The notes under the pieces were generated by a model. It had not been told where the DNA came from and made no database searches. It saw only the letters and a list, made by a program, of their open reading frames with translations. DNA of 64,000 nt from Anaerosporomusa subterranea (GTDB lineage: Bacteria; Bacillota; Negativicutes; Sporomusales; Acetonemataceae): assembly GCF_001611555.1 (NCBI RefSeq), contig NZ_LSGP01000013.1, positions 681,745 to 745,744 of the forward strand, given 5' to 3'. Below are positions 55,901-63,625 of the stretch, one piece after another (within the stretch, counting starts at the first letter, position 1; each line of letters opens with the position of its first letter). A program made the position numbers and the translations under genes.

Positions 55901-56394
55901 CGCTTACACTCCCAGACCTTATTAAAAGTATGTGTATGTAAACTGCAGATAGCAACCGCCAGTGCGTCAGCCACATCATCAGGATGCGGCTTTGCCGGCA
56001 ATCGCAGCAATTTCTCGGTCATATAGATAATTTGTTCTTTTGTCGCCTTGCCGTATCCGGCAACCGACTGTTTAACCTGCAATGGTGTAAACTCAGCAAG
56101 TTGTATGGCATTCTGCGCCGCAGCCAACAAGATAACACCCCTAGCCTGGCTAACCGTCATGGCTGTCGTTACATTGCGGTTGAAGAAAAGCTTTTCAACG
56201 CCAACAATATCCGGCTTGTATTGTTTTATCACTTGATCGATTCCCTGAAATACCGAGTTCAGCCGCATTTCGACCGGCTCGCCCGCGCGCGTTTCAATGG
56301 CGCCATAGGCTACGGCCTTCAGCGTGCTTCCTTCCAATCTAACCACTCCGTAACCGCATATCGCAGTTCCCGGATCAATTCCCAGCGCCAGCAT
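55897..56394 (-). CDS. ruvC: Holliday junction endonuclease RuvC
   Basis: A 165-aa RuvC with first catalytic Asp in LGIDPGTAICGYG (residue about 6), Glu in GVEKLFFNRNV and the C-terminal pair in HPDDVADALAVAIC. It resolves junctions as a dimer. The start ATG 56392-56394 has GGGAGG seven bases upstream; a longer frame of 32 codons has no support. ruvC-ruvA-ruvB are fully coupled. Classic Bacillus lacks ruvC, so its presence agrees with a clostridial or Negativicute host. Confidence 0.95.
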   Translation of the reverse strand: MLALGIDPGTAICGYGVVRLEGSTLKAVAYGAIETRAGEPVEMRLNSVFQGIDQVIKQYKPDIVGVEKLFFNRNVTTAMTVSQARGVILLAAAQNAIQLAEFTPLQVKQSVAGYGKATKEQIIYMTEKLLRLPAKPHPDDVADALAVAICSLHTHTFNKVWECKR

Positions 56395-56456
56395 AACAGA
56401 ACCTCCCTTTACTTCCTCCTGTATTTCGACAGTTTGGGCTTTGATTCCTCCATAAG

Positions 56457-56482
56457 AAAAAGAGGGGCTAGCCCCTCTTTTT
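56457..56482. terminator. Bidirectional terminator between bofC-like gene and ruvC
   Basis: A perfect 26-bp palindrome (12-bp arms AAAAAGAGGGGC / GCCCCTCTTTTT) lies 11 bp past the bofC-like stop. It ends that gene's transcript, and ruvC-ruvA-ruvB would then need a promoter between 56395 and 56456, which I cannot define. Confidence 0.88.
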
Positions 56483-56493
56483 CTACTCACGTC

Positions 56494-57072
56494 TTATTGT
56501 GATTGCATGCCTTCGAGTGTTCGCAACAATTCTTCCTTGGTATTTACAACAATTCCTTTTTCCAGTTCGGCGACATCTTCAGCAACCAGTTGTTTTGTCG
56601 CTATTTTTGTGACTTCCTTGACGATAGGCTTAATGCCCGGTTTGCCATAGAACACAGTGACATAACCATCCTTAGTACCAATGTACATTCCATTTGCGTG
56701 TTCACGGCAGAAGTTGTCGATTTCAAGTGTCATACGTACTTCGGTTGCATCAAAATAATCAATCGTCCAGCCAGGGTACGCGACTTGAATCTGTGAAAGA
56801 GTCATGCCAATGTAATTCTCCGATGGTCTGGCTCGAAGGTTCTCCTGGTCACCACATTTTTTATAAATCATCTTTTGATGCAGCATTGTCTCAGCAGTAA
56901 TCTTTAATCTCGCATCATGTTGAACTTTCTCGCTCTGGGGCTGAGCCCGATAGTCGACAATTGGCGGATTTTTACTAATATAGCCATAACCAAAATAGCC
57001 AACTAAAGCAGCAAGAATAAACAAAGCGCCGGCGAACCACTTATTACGGGTACTCAATTTTGGCAATAGCAA
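56494..57072 (-). CDS. BofC C-terminal domain protein
   Basis: A protein of about 192 aa with one N-terminal membrane helix (KWFAGALFILAALVGYFGYGYI), and a C-terminal region like the BofC C-terminal domain (VFYGKPGIKPIVKEVT). In B. subtilis BofC, made in the forespore, restrains SpoIVB signalling to sigma-K; it also lies just upstream of ruvA. A TTG start at 57070-57072 is preferred, seven bases after GGGAG; an ATG 15 codons earlier has its purine run too close. Only weak similarity can be judged by eye. Confidence 0.75.
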   Translation of the reverse strand: MLLPKLSTRNKWFAGALFILAALVGYFGYGYISKNPPIVDYRAQPQSEKVQHDARLKITAETMLHQKMIYKKCGDQENLRARPSENYIGMTLSQIQVAYPGWTIDYFDATEVRMTLEIDNFCREHANGMYIGTKDGYVTVFYGKPGIKPIVKEVTKIATKQLVAEDVAELEKGIVVNTKEELLRTLEGMQSQ

Positions 57073-57161
57073 GAGATCACTCCCTTTATTGTTAAGGTAT
57101 GTAATCAGTGTTGCCATTTCCCTGCAAAATTATACCAAGGTCTTGTTTCACAATTTCGCAT

Positions 57162-57199
57162 AAAAAAGTAGCCGGCAAAGGTATCATCCTTTACCGGCT
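57162..57199 (-). terminator. Terminator after yebC
   Basis: A 12-bp stem (AGCCGGTAAAGG / CCTTTGCCGGCT, one G-U) with a 6-nt loop, followed by ACTTTTTTATG on the minus strand, 6 bp beyond the yebC stop. Confidence 0.88.
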
Positions 57200-57205
57200 G
57201 CGGTT

Positions 57206-57946
57206 TCAATCCTCTTCTTCCTCATCAGGCAGGTCAGCATTCGTATAGACTTCCTGCACGTCATCATGTTCTTCCAACGCTTCAAGCAACTTCGTCACTT
57301 TGGTTGCGTCCTCATCAGCAAGGCTGACCGTCGTCTGTGGAACCATAGACAGTTGGGCTGATGCAACGGTAATCTTCGCAGCATCCAAAGCTTGTTGCAC
57401 TGCCTCAAATTGATCAGGATCGGTAAGAATTTCATAGACATCACCATCAGCAGAGAAATCATCTGCGCCGGAATCAAGGGCCAGCATCATCAGCGATTCC
57501 TCGTCAACGCCATCTTTTTCAACAATGATGATACCCTTTTTAGTGAACATCCAAGAAACACAACCAGACTCACCGAGGTTGCCATTATTCTTTGAAAACA
57601 AGTGACGAATATCAGCCGCTGTACGGTTGCGATTGTCAGTCAGGATATCGAGCATGACGGCAACCCCAGCTGGTCCATATCCTTCATACATGAATTCTTC
57701 GTAATTACTGCCCTCTAAGGAACCTTGACCTTTTTGAATAGCACGTTGGATATTTTCTTTGGGAATATTATTTTCCCGTGCTTTCTGCAGAGCCAATTTC
57801 AAGCGCATATTCCCCGTAGCGTCAGCACCACCATTTTTTACCGCAATGGTAATTTCACGACTAATCTTAGTAGTGACTTTGCCGCGCAAAGCATCCATTC
57901 TGCCTTTTTTATGCTTAATATTAGCCCATTTAGAATGTCCTGACAT
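57206..57946 (-). CDS. yebC: YebC/PmpR family protein
   Basis: A 246-aa YebC (TACO1-like) protein with the invariant start MSGHSKWANIKHKK, NIPKENIQRAIQKG and YEGYGPAGVAVM. The family was described as a transcription regulator and is now also linked to translation of proline-rich stretches. ATG 57944-57946 is chosen on the invariant MSGHSKW start, with GAGGGG upstream; a 23-codon longer frame is rejected. It lies just after (and is transcribed towards) bofC and ruvC, a common cluster. Confidence 0.95.
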   Translation of the reverse strand: MSGHSKWANIKHKKGRMDALRGKVTTKISREITIAVKNGGADATGNMRLKLALQKARENNIPKENIQRAIQKGQGSLEGSNYEEFMYEGYGPAGVAVMLDILTDNRNRTAADIRHLFSKNNGNLGESGCVSWMFTKKGIIIVEKDGVDEESLMMLALDSGADDFSADGDVYEILTDPDQFEAVQQALDAAKITVASAQLSMVPQTTVSLADEDATKVTKLLEALEEHDDVQEVYTNADLPDEEEED

Positions 57947-58050
57947 TGTAGTACGTCCCCTCTCAGACCATGGTAATTCGCCAATAATTGTAGCATAAAT
58001 CAGCCTTTTTGGCAAAAAATCTTCTGTAAAAACTTAATCAGACGTATTGG

Positions 58051-59547
58051 TCACTCTTTGTGCCAATGACCGCCTTTTTCAATAACATCAACAGCCTTTT
58101 GATTTTCCGGTGCCATGACCGTTTTCGTCGCATTGACATGGGTTTCCAGCATCTTAGTAGTGATTCGGACATCATTAAGAGTCCCTGGGCCGCCCACACA
58201 ACCGCCCACACAAGCCATGCCTTCAAAGAAATTCGCATCCAGATCACCTTTAGCAATCTGTTGAAGTGCCTGCTTGCAGTTTCCCAACCCCTCAGCCCGG
58301 TGAGGTTTAATCGTAATATCAGGCGCTAAAACACCAGCCGTATCAATAACCGACTTCATAACGCCACCGGCACTGGCAAATGAATGTCCATGGCGGGAAG
58401 CATCAGTTTCATATAAGGTATCCGTAATTTCAGTTAAATTAATCCCTGCTCCAACAAACATAGCTGCCAATTCTTCAAAAGTAAGAACATAATCGATACA
58501 GTCAGGATTCTTTTGGCCCTCAACCTTTTTTGCAATACAAGGACCAATAAAAACGACAACAGCATCTTTATCCTCAGCTTTGATCATTCGGGCCGTCGCG
58601 ACCATCGGCGAAACCGTAGATGAAACATATTCACCACATTGTGGCAAGTGTTTATCAACCATTTCGACATACGCAGGACAACATGATGTTGTCATATACG
58701 CGCGATCTGTTGGCACCGTAGCGGCAAACTCTTTAGTCTCCTCAAGAGTCACGATATCTGCGCCAAAGGCGACTTCATGCAGTGCGTGAAACCCAAACTG
58801 AATTAGGGCTGTTTTAACTTGCCCTAATTTAACTTTAACGCCAAACTGACTAACGATTGCAGGCGCTACAATTGCATACACCCGCTTCTTCGCCTTAATT
58901 GCCTGAATGACTTGAACAATATACGTCCGGTCGCTAATCGCACCAAATGGACAGGCAATTTTACAGGCACCGCATTGCGCGCATTTATCATAATCAATAG
59001 CAGCGCGACGGTCGGCGGCGGCTGTAATCGCTTTTAAATCACACGCTCGCTCACAGGGACGGCTAATCTCAATGATGGCGCCATACGGACACGATTTCTT
59101 ACACATTCCACATTCAACACAAGTCATTTTGTCGATATATGCCCTATTCCCAGCAACCATAATTGCCTTCTTGGGACAGCTTGCGATGCAGTGATGGGCT
59201 AAACAATTCCGGCAGGCATCAGTTACCATAAACTTATCAATAGGGCAGCGATCACACGCCTCCGGCAACACCCGAACAATTGACCCATCGGCAACTTCAC
59301 CATTTAGCGCGTTAGCTGCCGCCTCTGTAATATCTGTTCCTATCGGTTGGCTGAGCGCCACATTGATCCGATCTTTCAAAACAGCTCGTTCTTTATGAAT
59401 ACAGCAGCGGTATCTAGGACCATCCTCAGTGACTACCGTAGTTAAAATATCCTCAACATGATCAGCCAATTTATCGTGAAGCGCTAGTCGCGAAACCTCG
59501 GCCAGCACTTTGCGTTGCAATTTAACAACTTCTGTTACTTGAGCCAT
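58051..59547 (-). CDS. [FeFe] hydrogenase, group B-type
   Basis: A 498-aa monomeric iron-only hydrogenase. The H-cluster motifs are TTSCCPAY (C289/C290), GPCIAKK (C337) and EGMACVGGC (C446/C450). Upstream are [4Fe-4S] motifs C112-x2-C115-x4-C120-x3-C124, C143-x2-C146-x2-C149-x3-C153, C165-x3-C169 and C189-x2-C192-x2-C195-x3-C199. The TSCCPxY and GPC variants match the group B class in the HydDB scheme, whose physiological role is poorly known. It should exchange electrons with ferredoxin-like carriers, producing or using H2. Maturases HydEFG are not in the window. It ends the operon starting at 62915. Confidence 0.9.
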   Translation of the reverse strand: MAQVTEVVKLQRKVLAEVSRLALHDKLADHVEDILTTVVTEDGPRYRCCIHKERAVLKDRINVALSQPIGTDITEAAANALNGEVADGSIVRVLPEACDRCPIDKFMVTDACRNCLAHHCIASCPKKAIMVAGNRAYIDKMTCVECGMCKKSCPYGAIIEISRPCERACDLKAITAAADRRAAIDYDKCAQCGACKIACPFGAISDRTYIVQVIQAIKAKKRVYAIVAPAIVSQFGVKVKLGQVKTALIQFGFHALHEVAFGADIVTLEETKEFAATVPTDRAYMTTSCCPAYVEMVDKHLPQCGEYVSSTVSPMVATARMIKAEDKDAVVVFIGPCIAKKVEGQKNPDCIDYVLTFEELAAMFVGAGINLTEITDTLYETDASRHGHSFASAGGVMKSVIDTAGVLAPDITIKPHRAEGLGNCKQALQQIAKGDLDANFFEGMACVGGCVGGPGTLNDVRITTKMLETHVNATKTVMAPENQKAVDVIEKGGHWHKE

Positions 59548-59573
59548 TTATTCTCCTCCCCTTGACATTCCTG

Positions 59574-59807
59574 TCATAGATTATCTTCAATCGCCTGCAG
59601 TAGACGATCCGGAGTCATGTTACTCAACACAACACCTTTAATCCGCACATTCGGACCATGTCCGCAGGCTTTTAAGCAAGTAATACCTCGCAAATCAATT
59701 TTTGAGCGTTTATCTGGCGGCAATGTCTCCAAAGCATCGATTAAATCCTGCGATCCTAGCAGATAACAGGAGGTACCAGCACAAATTTCTACAACTAATT
59801 GCTCCAT
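59574..59807 (-). CDS. Thioredoxin-like [2Fe-2S] ferredoxin (NuoE-like), small
   Basis: A 77-aa thioredoxin-like [2Fe-2S] protein. The ligand pattern is CAGTSC (C-x4-C) near the N-terminus and CLKACG (C-x3-C) after it, as in NuoE/HydC C-terminal domains. It lies 26 bp before the group B hydrogenase gene and is likely its electron partner. ATG 59805-59807 has GGGGAGG six bases upstream. A second such protein opens the operon at 62673-62915. Confidence 0.85.
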   Translation of the reverse strand: MEQLVVEICAGTSCYLLGSQDLIDALETLPPDKRSKIDLRGITCLKACGHGPNVRIKGVVLSNMTPDRLLQAIEDNL

Positions 59808-59822
59808 TTTTATCCTCCCCAC

Positions 59823-60974
59823 TCATAACCATTCAATTTCTATTTGTTTTCCCCGTTGTTCAAGCGCAACCTTCAGTTTGCCTAGGACTTGCGCTTTCAG
59901 GTTTATATCTAACGGAAAATTAGGATTCTGGTGAGCCGGATTTATAGCAGTCCCCGCGAAGACGGAGATCTTATCAGCATAAAGTAGCCGCCTCGCCAGT
60001 AATGTAGCTCCATCCTGAAAAGATGGGTTATTTAAATGCTGTGAATGGTTGATGCGGTCAACTGCCGCATTCAATGTTAACACACCCTCTGTGACCAAAT
60101 CAATCCCTTTTAATCGTCCAATAGGTGGAATCTCCGGATCATAGTAAGATAAGTCGACATGCAACGGCTGGCGTATCAGTCGACTGACAATATTGGCGGT
60201 GGTACCGCCTGAGACCACTTTTACGCCAGGTTGACAAAGAAAGCGTTTAACCACTCTTTCATCACAGCTTGTATCTGAAGGAGGTCCGGTAAGCAGAGAC
60301 AAATAACGTGGACGACGAAGTCTAACAGCAACGGCGCTCGAATCATCGCCTGGACGGCTCAAGTAATACCCTTCACAGCAATCCATCACCCGTCTAACAA
60401 CTACATCTGCATCCCAATCCAGTGCATACTCAGACTCCAAGTACTGGGCAATGCCATCCCAACTCCAGCCAAGTTTGAGCAATCCGCCAATACCAGCATG
60501 AATGACTCCATCGCTGACAAAAACAATTATATCATTTTCCTGTAATAATAATTGACCGATATTTATTATCTTGCCGCCAATGCTTTTTTCATGAGTAGGA
60601 AAAGGGACCACCCTTCCGCTACGGATAATGAAGGTGCGTGGACAATCAAATTCAACTACAGTAGCCTGCCCTGCCGGTGTAATCTGTAGAATCTGGAATG
60701 TAGAGTAGGCAATTTTTCGTTGCCGACAGACCGGCAAAGTTTCTGTTATGGTGTCCACAACATCTTCAAGCAGAACGCCTCGTTGCAACATCGAACTAGC
60801 AATCTTGGTAGTTAGGGTAGCGAGGATATTGGCTTTCACCCCACTGCCTAATCCGTCTGACAACACAACAATGGTAGAATCTGCCGTTCTAACAATTTCG
60901 ATTTTATCACCGCACAGTTCTTCACCAATCTTCGATAATTGTGCGATTCCCACTTCAGCATGTAGTTCCTCCAT
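59823..60974 (-). CDS. SpoIIE-type PP2C serine phosphatase with C-terminal extension
   Basis: A 383-aa cytoplasmic protein. Residues about 1-230 form a PP2C/SpoIIE-like phosphatase: metal-binding VVLSDGLGSG near residue 38, VFVSDGVIHAG near 155 and a last Asp in GDDSSAVAVRL. The remaining 150 residues (VSGGTTANIVSRLI, then GIDLVTEGVLTLN) are a separate alpha/beta domain without a name I know. Genes of this kind accompany group C3 sensory [FeFe] hydrogenases. The ATG overlaps the stop of that gene by one base, so the pair is coupled. A Ser/Thr phosphoprotein target is presumed, not visible. Confidence 0.85.
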   Translation of the reverse strand: MEELHAEVGIAQLSKIGEELCGDKIEIVRTADSTIVVLSDGLGSGVKANILATLTTKIASSMLQRGVLLEDVVDTITETLPVCRQRKIAYSTFQILQITPAGQATVVEFDCPRTFIIRSGRVVPFPTHEKSIGGKIINIGQLLLQENDIIVFVSDGVIHAGIGGLLKLGWSWDGIAQYLESEYALDWDADVVVRRVMDCCEGYYLSRPGDDSSAVAVRLRRPRYLSLLTGPPSDTSCDERVVKRFLCQPGVKVVSGGTTANIVSRLIRQPLHVDLSYYDPEIPPIGRLKGIDLVTEGVLTLNAAVDRINHSQHLNNPSFQDGATLLARRLLYADKISVFAGTAINPAHQNPNFPLDINLKAQVLGKLKVALEQRGKQIEIEWL

Positions 60975-62668
60975 CAGCGGCCCTCCTTCTCCCGCATAAT
61001 GGCAATCAGTTCTAATAGAGTTGATTTGGTTTCAGCTGTTGTCTCACCCAAAAGTCCGGCGATTTCCTGCGCCACATGCATTTGCTTATTAATAATTTCC
61101 TTGGCTTTATCAATTGTGTCGATTTTCATTCGTTCTAGTTCATGACTGCGACGCTCTTGTTCTGTCACATCTGAAAAAATCAAAAAAGTCAAGCGGTGCT
61201 CCGGTACTGGCACGATCATTTTTTCGGTGACCAATGAAAATTCGGGGAACTCAACACGCTGTCCTGATACCTTTCGGCACTCTTGTATAGCACTCAATAT
61301 GTCAGTGCAATCCATAACTTCAGTCAGACTCAAACCTTTAGTTAATTCATGACGACGATTGAACATCCGCTCAGCAGACGGATTAAACTCTTGAATAATT
61401 AACCTCTCATCAAGAACAATGATGGCATTCAAGGAATTGTCAACAACAATGTTAGCAAAAGACTCAGCTTTGGTACGCATATACGGCACGCAAGTGTCTG
61501 TTTCCGTCAATCCCTGAAATACAGCTACCGCATTGTCACGGCAAGAATTATAACCGCAAGCACCGCAGTTCTTTTCATCCGTTTTACTGTATTTTCCCGT
61601 CTGTCGCAGGATTTCTCTGATCTCCTGTTCAGTCGGCAAAGCTCGGGTAATCGGGGCAGGCAAATGTTCACAATTGAAAGAAATGTCCGGGACCTGATTA
61701 CGTCGGCGCTTGCCAGTGGCGGCATAGCGCGTTACCAGGCGCCGTTTGGCAGGCAGAGACTGACTGGAATCTCCCGCAGGTCCATTGATGCAACCGCCGA
61801 TACAAGCTAGCGCTTCGATAAAGCGTGGTTGTATCTCGCCTTTAGCTAAACTATCGAAAACAAGCATACATTGACGCAATCCATCTACAGAAATCAAATC
61901 AAGCTCTGTATCGTCCTCGCCAAAAGCGGATTGCAGTATCCCGCCAGCTAATGGAAACAAACGTGCTCGTTCGAAAGCTGCCTTGTCTTCTAAATATCCG
62001 GCTTCTTCCGGTGCAAGCTGCGACTTAACTTCATCCAGCATAGTGCGAAGCTGATTGAAAGTAATGACAGCGTCAATCGCTCTGCCGTCAGCCTCGGCTT
62101 CAGCTATTTTTGCAATACATGGACCTGCGAAGACAACAAAGCAGTCTTGTCCATAACGTGACTTCAATAACCGCCCGTGAGCTAACATCGGTGACACAAC
62201 TGGCGACAAATTTTTCGAAAGATCAGGATAGTATTTGGTAATTAGGTTAACAATCGCTGGACAACATGCAGATATCACAGTTTGCTCAGTCTTCTCAACA
62301 TGTGTCCGGTAGAAATCGGCGACAATTTCCGCACCTATTGCAGTTTCCTCAATGATGCGAAACCCAAGGCTGCGAATCATTCCTATAATTTCTTCCGAAG
62401 AGAATCCCGGAAACGCAGAAACAAATGATGGTGCAAGACTCATAATTACTTGGCGATTCGAAGTAAGCGCCTCTCGCACGATACTTGTTTGATCATCGAC
62501 TTGTTTAGCATTTTGCGGACACTCGACAACACATTTCCCACATAAGACACATTTATCATCAACAAGTTGAGCGTGGCCTTTTTTAATTGCTATTGCTTTT
62601 ACAGGACAAGCACGGACACAGCGATGACAGTCTTTGCAATTGACTTTCTGCGTGCTAATCGTTTTCAT
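60974..62668 (-). CDS. Sensory [FeFe]-hydrogenase with PAS domain (group C3-like)
   Basis: A 564-aa protein. Two [4Fe-4S] ferredoxin motifs (C11-x2-C14-x2-C17-x3-C21; C40-x2-C43-x2-C46-x3-C50) lead into an H-cluster domain with reduced motifs SACCPA (C135/C136), GPCIAK (C184) and ALACIGGC (C289/C293). All cluster ligands remain, but TSCCPxW is changed. Next come an Fe-S motif C368-x2-C371-x4-C376-x16-C393, a PAS domain (about 400-510) and a helical end. This layout matches HydS-type H2 or redox sensors. It lacks kinase and cyclase domains; the signal likely goes to the phosphatase encoded next. Confidence 0.88.
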   Translation of the reverse strand: MKTISTQKVNCKDCHRCVRACPVKAIAIKKGHAQLVDDKCVLCGKCVVECPQNAKQVDDQTSIVREALTSNRQVIMSLAPSFVSAFPGFSSEEIIGMIRSLGFRIIEETAIGAEIVADFYRTHVEKTEQTVISACCPAIVNLITKYYPDLSKNLSPVVSPMLAHGRLLKSRYGQDCFVVFAGPCIAKIAEAEADGRAIDAVITFNQLRTMLDEVKSQLAPEEAGYLEDKAAFERARLFPLAGGILQSAFGEDDTELDLISVDGLRQCMLVFDSLAKGEIQPRFIEALACIGGCINGPAGDSSQSLPAKRRLVTRYAATGKRRRNQVPDISFNCEHLPAPITRALPTEQEIREILRQTGKYSKTDEKNCGACGYNSCRDNAVAVFQGLTETDTCVPYMRTKAESFANIVVDNSLNAIIVLDERLIIQEFNPSAERMFNRRHELTKGLSLTEVMDCTDILSAIQECRKVSGQRVEFPEFSLVTEKMIVPVPEHRLTFLIFSDVTEQERRSHELERMKIDTIDKAKEIINKQMHVAQEIAGLLGETTAETKSTLLELIAIMREKEGR

Positions 62669-62672
62669 GTCC

Positions 62673-62915
62673 TCACCGTCCTAATACTTTATCTACAAAA
62701 ATGTCATGAACTTTGTCTTTGGAGACATTTGTAATAACTTCATCATCGATTTTTATCACTACACCCTCTGTACAGCGCCCTTGACAAAAGTTCCCTTCGA
62801 TATCAACAACGGCCTGCGTATCATATTTCTCTACTAAAGAAGTAAAAGCGTTTAAAACGTTATGCGCTCCACGTAAATGACAGGCGCTGCCGATACAGAT
62901 AGAGATTTTTACCAT
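62673..62915 (-). CDS. Thioredoxin-like [2Fe-2S] protein, operon leader
   Basis: An 80-aa protein with the cluster pattern C-x4-C in CIGSACHLRG and C-x3-C in FCQGRCTEG, of the NuoE-like [2Fe-2S] family. It probably shuttles electrons to or from the sensory hydrogenase encoded 4 bp downstream. ATG 62913-62915 has GGAGGTG upstream; an 11-codon longer frame lacks support. It is the first gene after the promoter at 62966-62994. Confidence 0.85.
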   Translation of the reverse strand: MVKISICIGSACHLRGAHNVLNAFTSLVEKYDTQAVVDIEGNFCQGRCTEGVVIKIDDEVITNVSKDKVHDIFVDKVLGR

Positions 62916-62965
62916 GGGACACCTCCAACACGTTGTGAAAAAATTCACTTTTAATCCTTTATCTC

Positions 62966-62994
62966 ATTCTAACGTATAGATGAAAGACTGGCAA
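62966..62994 (-). promoter_or_regulatory. Sigma-A promoter of the hydrogenase/phosphatase operon
   Basis: Minus-strand TTGCCA (plus 62989-62994) and TAGAAT (plus 62966-62971) are spaced by 17 bp, about 50 bp upstream of the first gene and directly after the rrn-side terminator T-tract. It fits one transcript covering 62915 to 58051. Confidence 0.65.
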
Positions 62995-63009
62995 CCCCCC
63001 AAAAAAAAC

Positions 63010-63041
63010 AAAAAGCACTCACTTTTCAGCGAGTGCTTTTT
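63010..63041 (-). terminator. Terminator 3, after 5S remnant C
   Basis: A stem AAAAAGCACTC / GAGTGCTTTTT extended by a G-U pair to GCACTCGCT/AGTGAGTGC with a GAAA loop, followed on the minus strand by TTTTTG then TTTTTTTT. Near-identical in its core to the terminator at 63626-63654. Confidence 0.93.
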
Positions 63042-63084
63042 ACAAACCTGCGACTACCTATCCTCCCAGGGCGTCACCACCCAA

Positions 63085-63141
63085 ACGTTCTAAAAAGAAG
63101 CTCTTGCTCTACAATATGCCTCTTGCTGATTGCACCTTCGA
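63085..63141. repeat. 57-bp insert C1
   Basis: Starts ACGTTCTAAAAAGAAG and ends GATTGCACCTTCGA. Differs from insert B1 at only a few positions and sits at the same place in the 5S frame (between CCAA and TACTTTC). On the minus strand TTCT-TTTT-AGAA can form a small hairpin. Confidence 0.85.
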
Positions 63142-63161
63142 TACTTTCGGCGTATGTGTGC

Positions 63162-63217
63162 GCGTTCTAAAAAAAGCCTTAGCTCTACAAATAGCTTAAT
63201 ACTGGTTGCACCTTCGG
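63162..63217. repeat. 56-bp insert C2
   Basis: Starts GCGTTCTAAAAAAAGC and ends GGTTGCACCTTCGG. It sits after GTGTGC, the same 5S position as insert B2, and is closest to B2 and C3. Confidence 0.85.
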
Positions 63218-63221
63218 AACC

Positions 63222-63276
63222 CGTTCTGAAAAGAAGCCTTGCTCTACAATTAGCTTAATACTGATTGCACCTTCGA
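63222..63276. repeat. 55-bp insert C3
   Basis: Starts CGTTCTGAAAAGAAGCC and ends GATTGCACCTTCGA. It is present only in copy C, four bases after C2, so it was gained (or lost from B) after the two copies separated. Most similar to C2 and B2. Confidence 0.85.
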
Positions 63277-63342
63277 CGCGTTCGGATGCTGCTAAGCCTA
63301 CTGCCACCGTATTCAGCTTATCTCTAAAGAAACGAAAAAGTA

Positions 63343-63371
63343 AAATGACCTACTTTATCAGTAGGTCATTT
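63343..63371 (-). terminator. Terminator 2, after 5S remnant B
   Basis: A perfect 11-bp stem (AAATGACCTAC / GTAGGTCATTT) with a 7-nt loop, then TTACTTTT on the minus strand. Its sequence is unrelated to terminators 1 and 3. Confidence 0.85.
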
Positions 63372-63414
63372 AGCAACCGGCAACTACTTATCCTCCCAGG
63401 CCGTCACCAGCCAA

Positions 63415-63471
63415 ACGTTCTAAAAAGAAGTTCTTGCTCTACAATATGCTTCTCGCTGATTGCACCTTCGA
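63415..63471. repeat. 57-bp insert B1
   Basis: Starts ACGTTCTAAAAAGAAG and ends GATTGCACCTTCGA; nearly identical to C1 and at the same 5S position. Confidence 0.85.
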
Positions 63472-63491
63472 TACTTTCAGCGTATAAGGGC

Positions 63492-63548
63492 GCGTTCTGA
63501 AAAGAAGCCTCTGCCATACAAATAGCCTAACACTGGTTGCACCTTCGG
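63492..63548. repeat. 57-bp insert B2
   Basis: Starts GCGTTCTGAAAAGAAG and ends GGTTGCACCTTCGG; placed after the GGGC of the second 5S segment, as C2 is in copy C. Confidence 0.85.
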
Positions 63549-63625
63549 AACCGCTGTGTTCGGACTGCTGACGAACTCACTGCCACCATAATGAACCGAG
63601 GGCAAGAGAACCTCGCTAGTAAAGC

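Larger units (their letters stand above)
63047..63310 (-). pseudogene. 5S rRNA-derived copy C with three inserts
   Basis: On the plus strand, 63047-63084 matches the 3' part of 5S (complement of the real gene at 63661-63698, two differences), then an insert (63085-63141), then the 20-nt 5S segment TACTTTCGGCGTATGTGTGC (63142-63161), a second insert (63162-63217), AACC, a third insert (63222-63276) and a diverged 5' part with GTTCGGA and CTGCCACC. The intact 5S segments are nearly unchanged, but helix III is lost, so a working 5S is unlikely. Its right limit is approximate. Confidence 0.85.
63377..63590 (-). pseudogene. 5S rRNA-derived copy B with two inserts
   Basis: 63377-63414 matches the 5S 3' part with a few changes (CCGGCAACTACTTATCC). 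Insert B1 (63415-63471) follows, then TACTTTCAGCGTATAAGGGC (63472-63491), insert B2 (63492-63548) and the diverged AACCGCTGTGTTCGG plus GCCACC. It has the same plan as copy C but with more point changes in the 5S parts. Right limit approximate. It is transcribed only if terminator 1 is read through. Confidence 0.85.

Noticed and set aside
55984..56502. A 172-codon plus-strand frame over ruvC
   Set aside because: Antisense to ruvC; it begins within conserved ruvC codons and runs through the bidirectional terminator.
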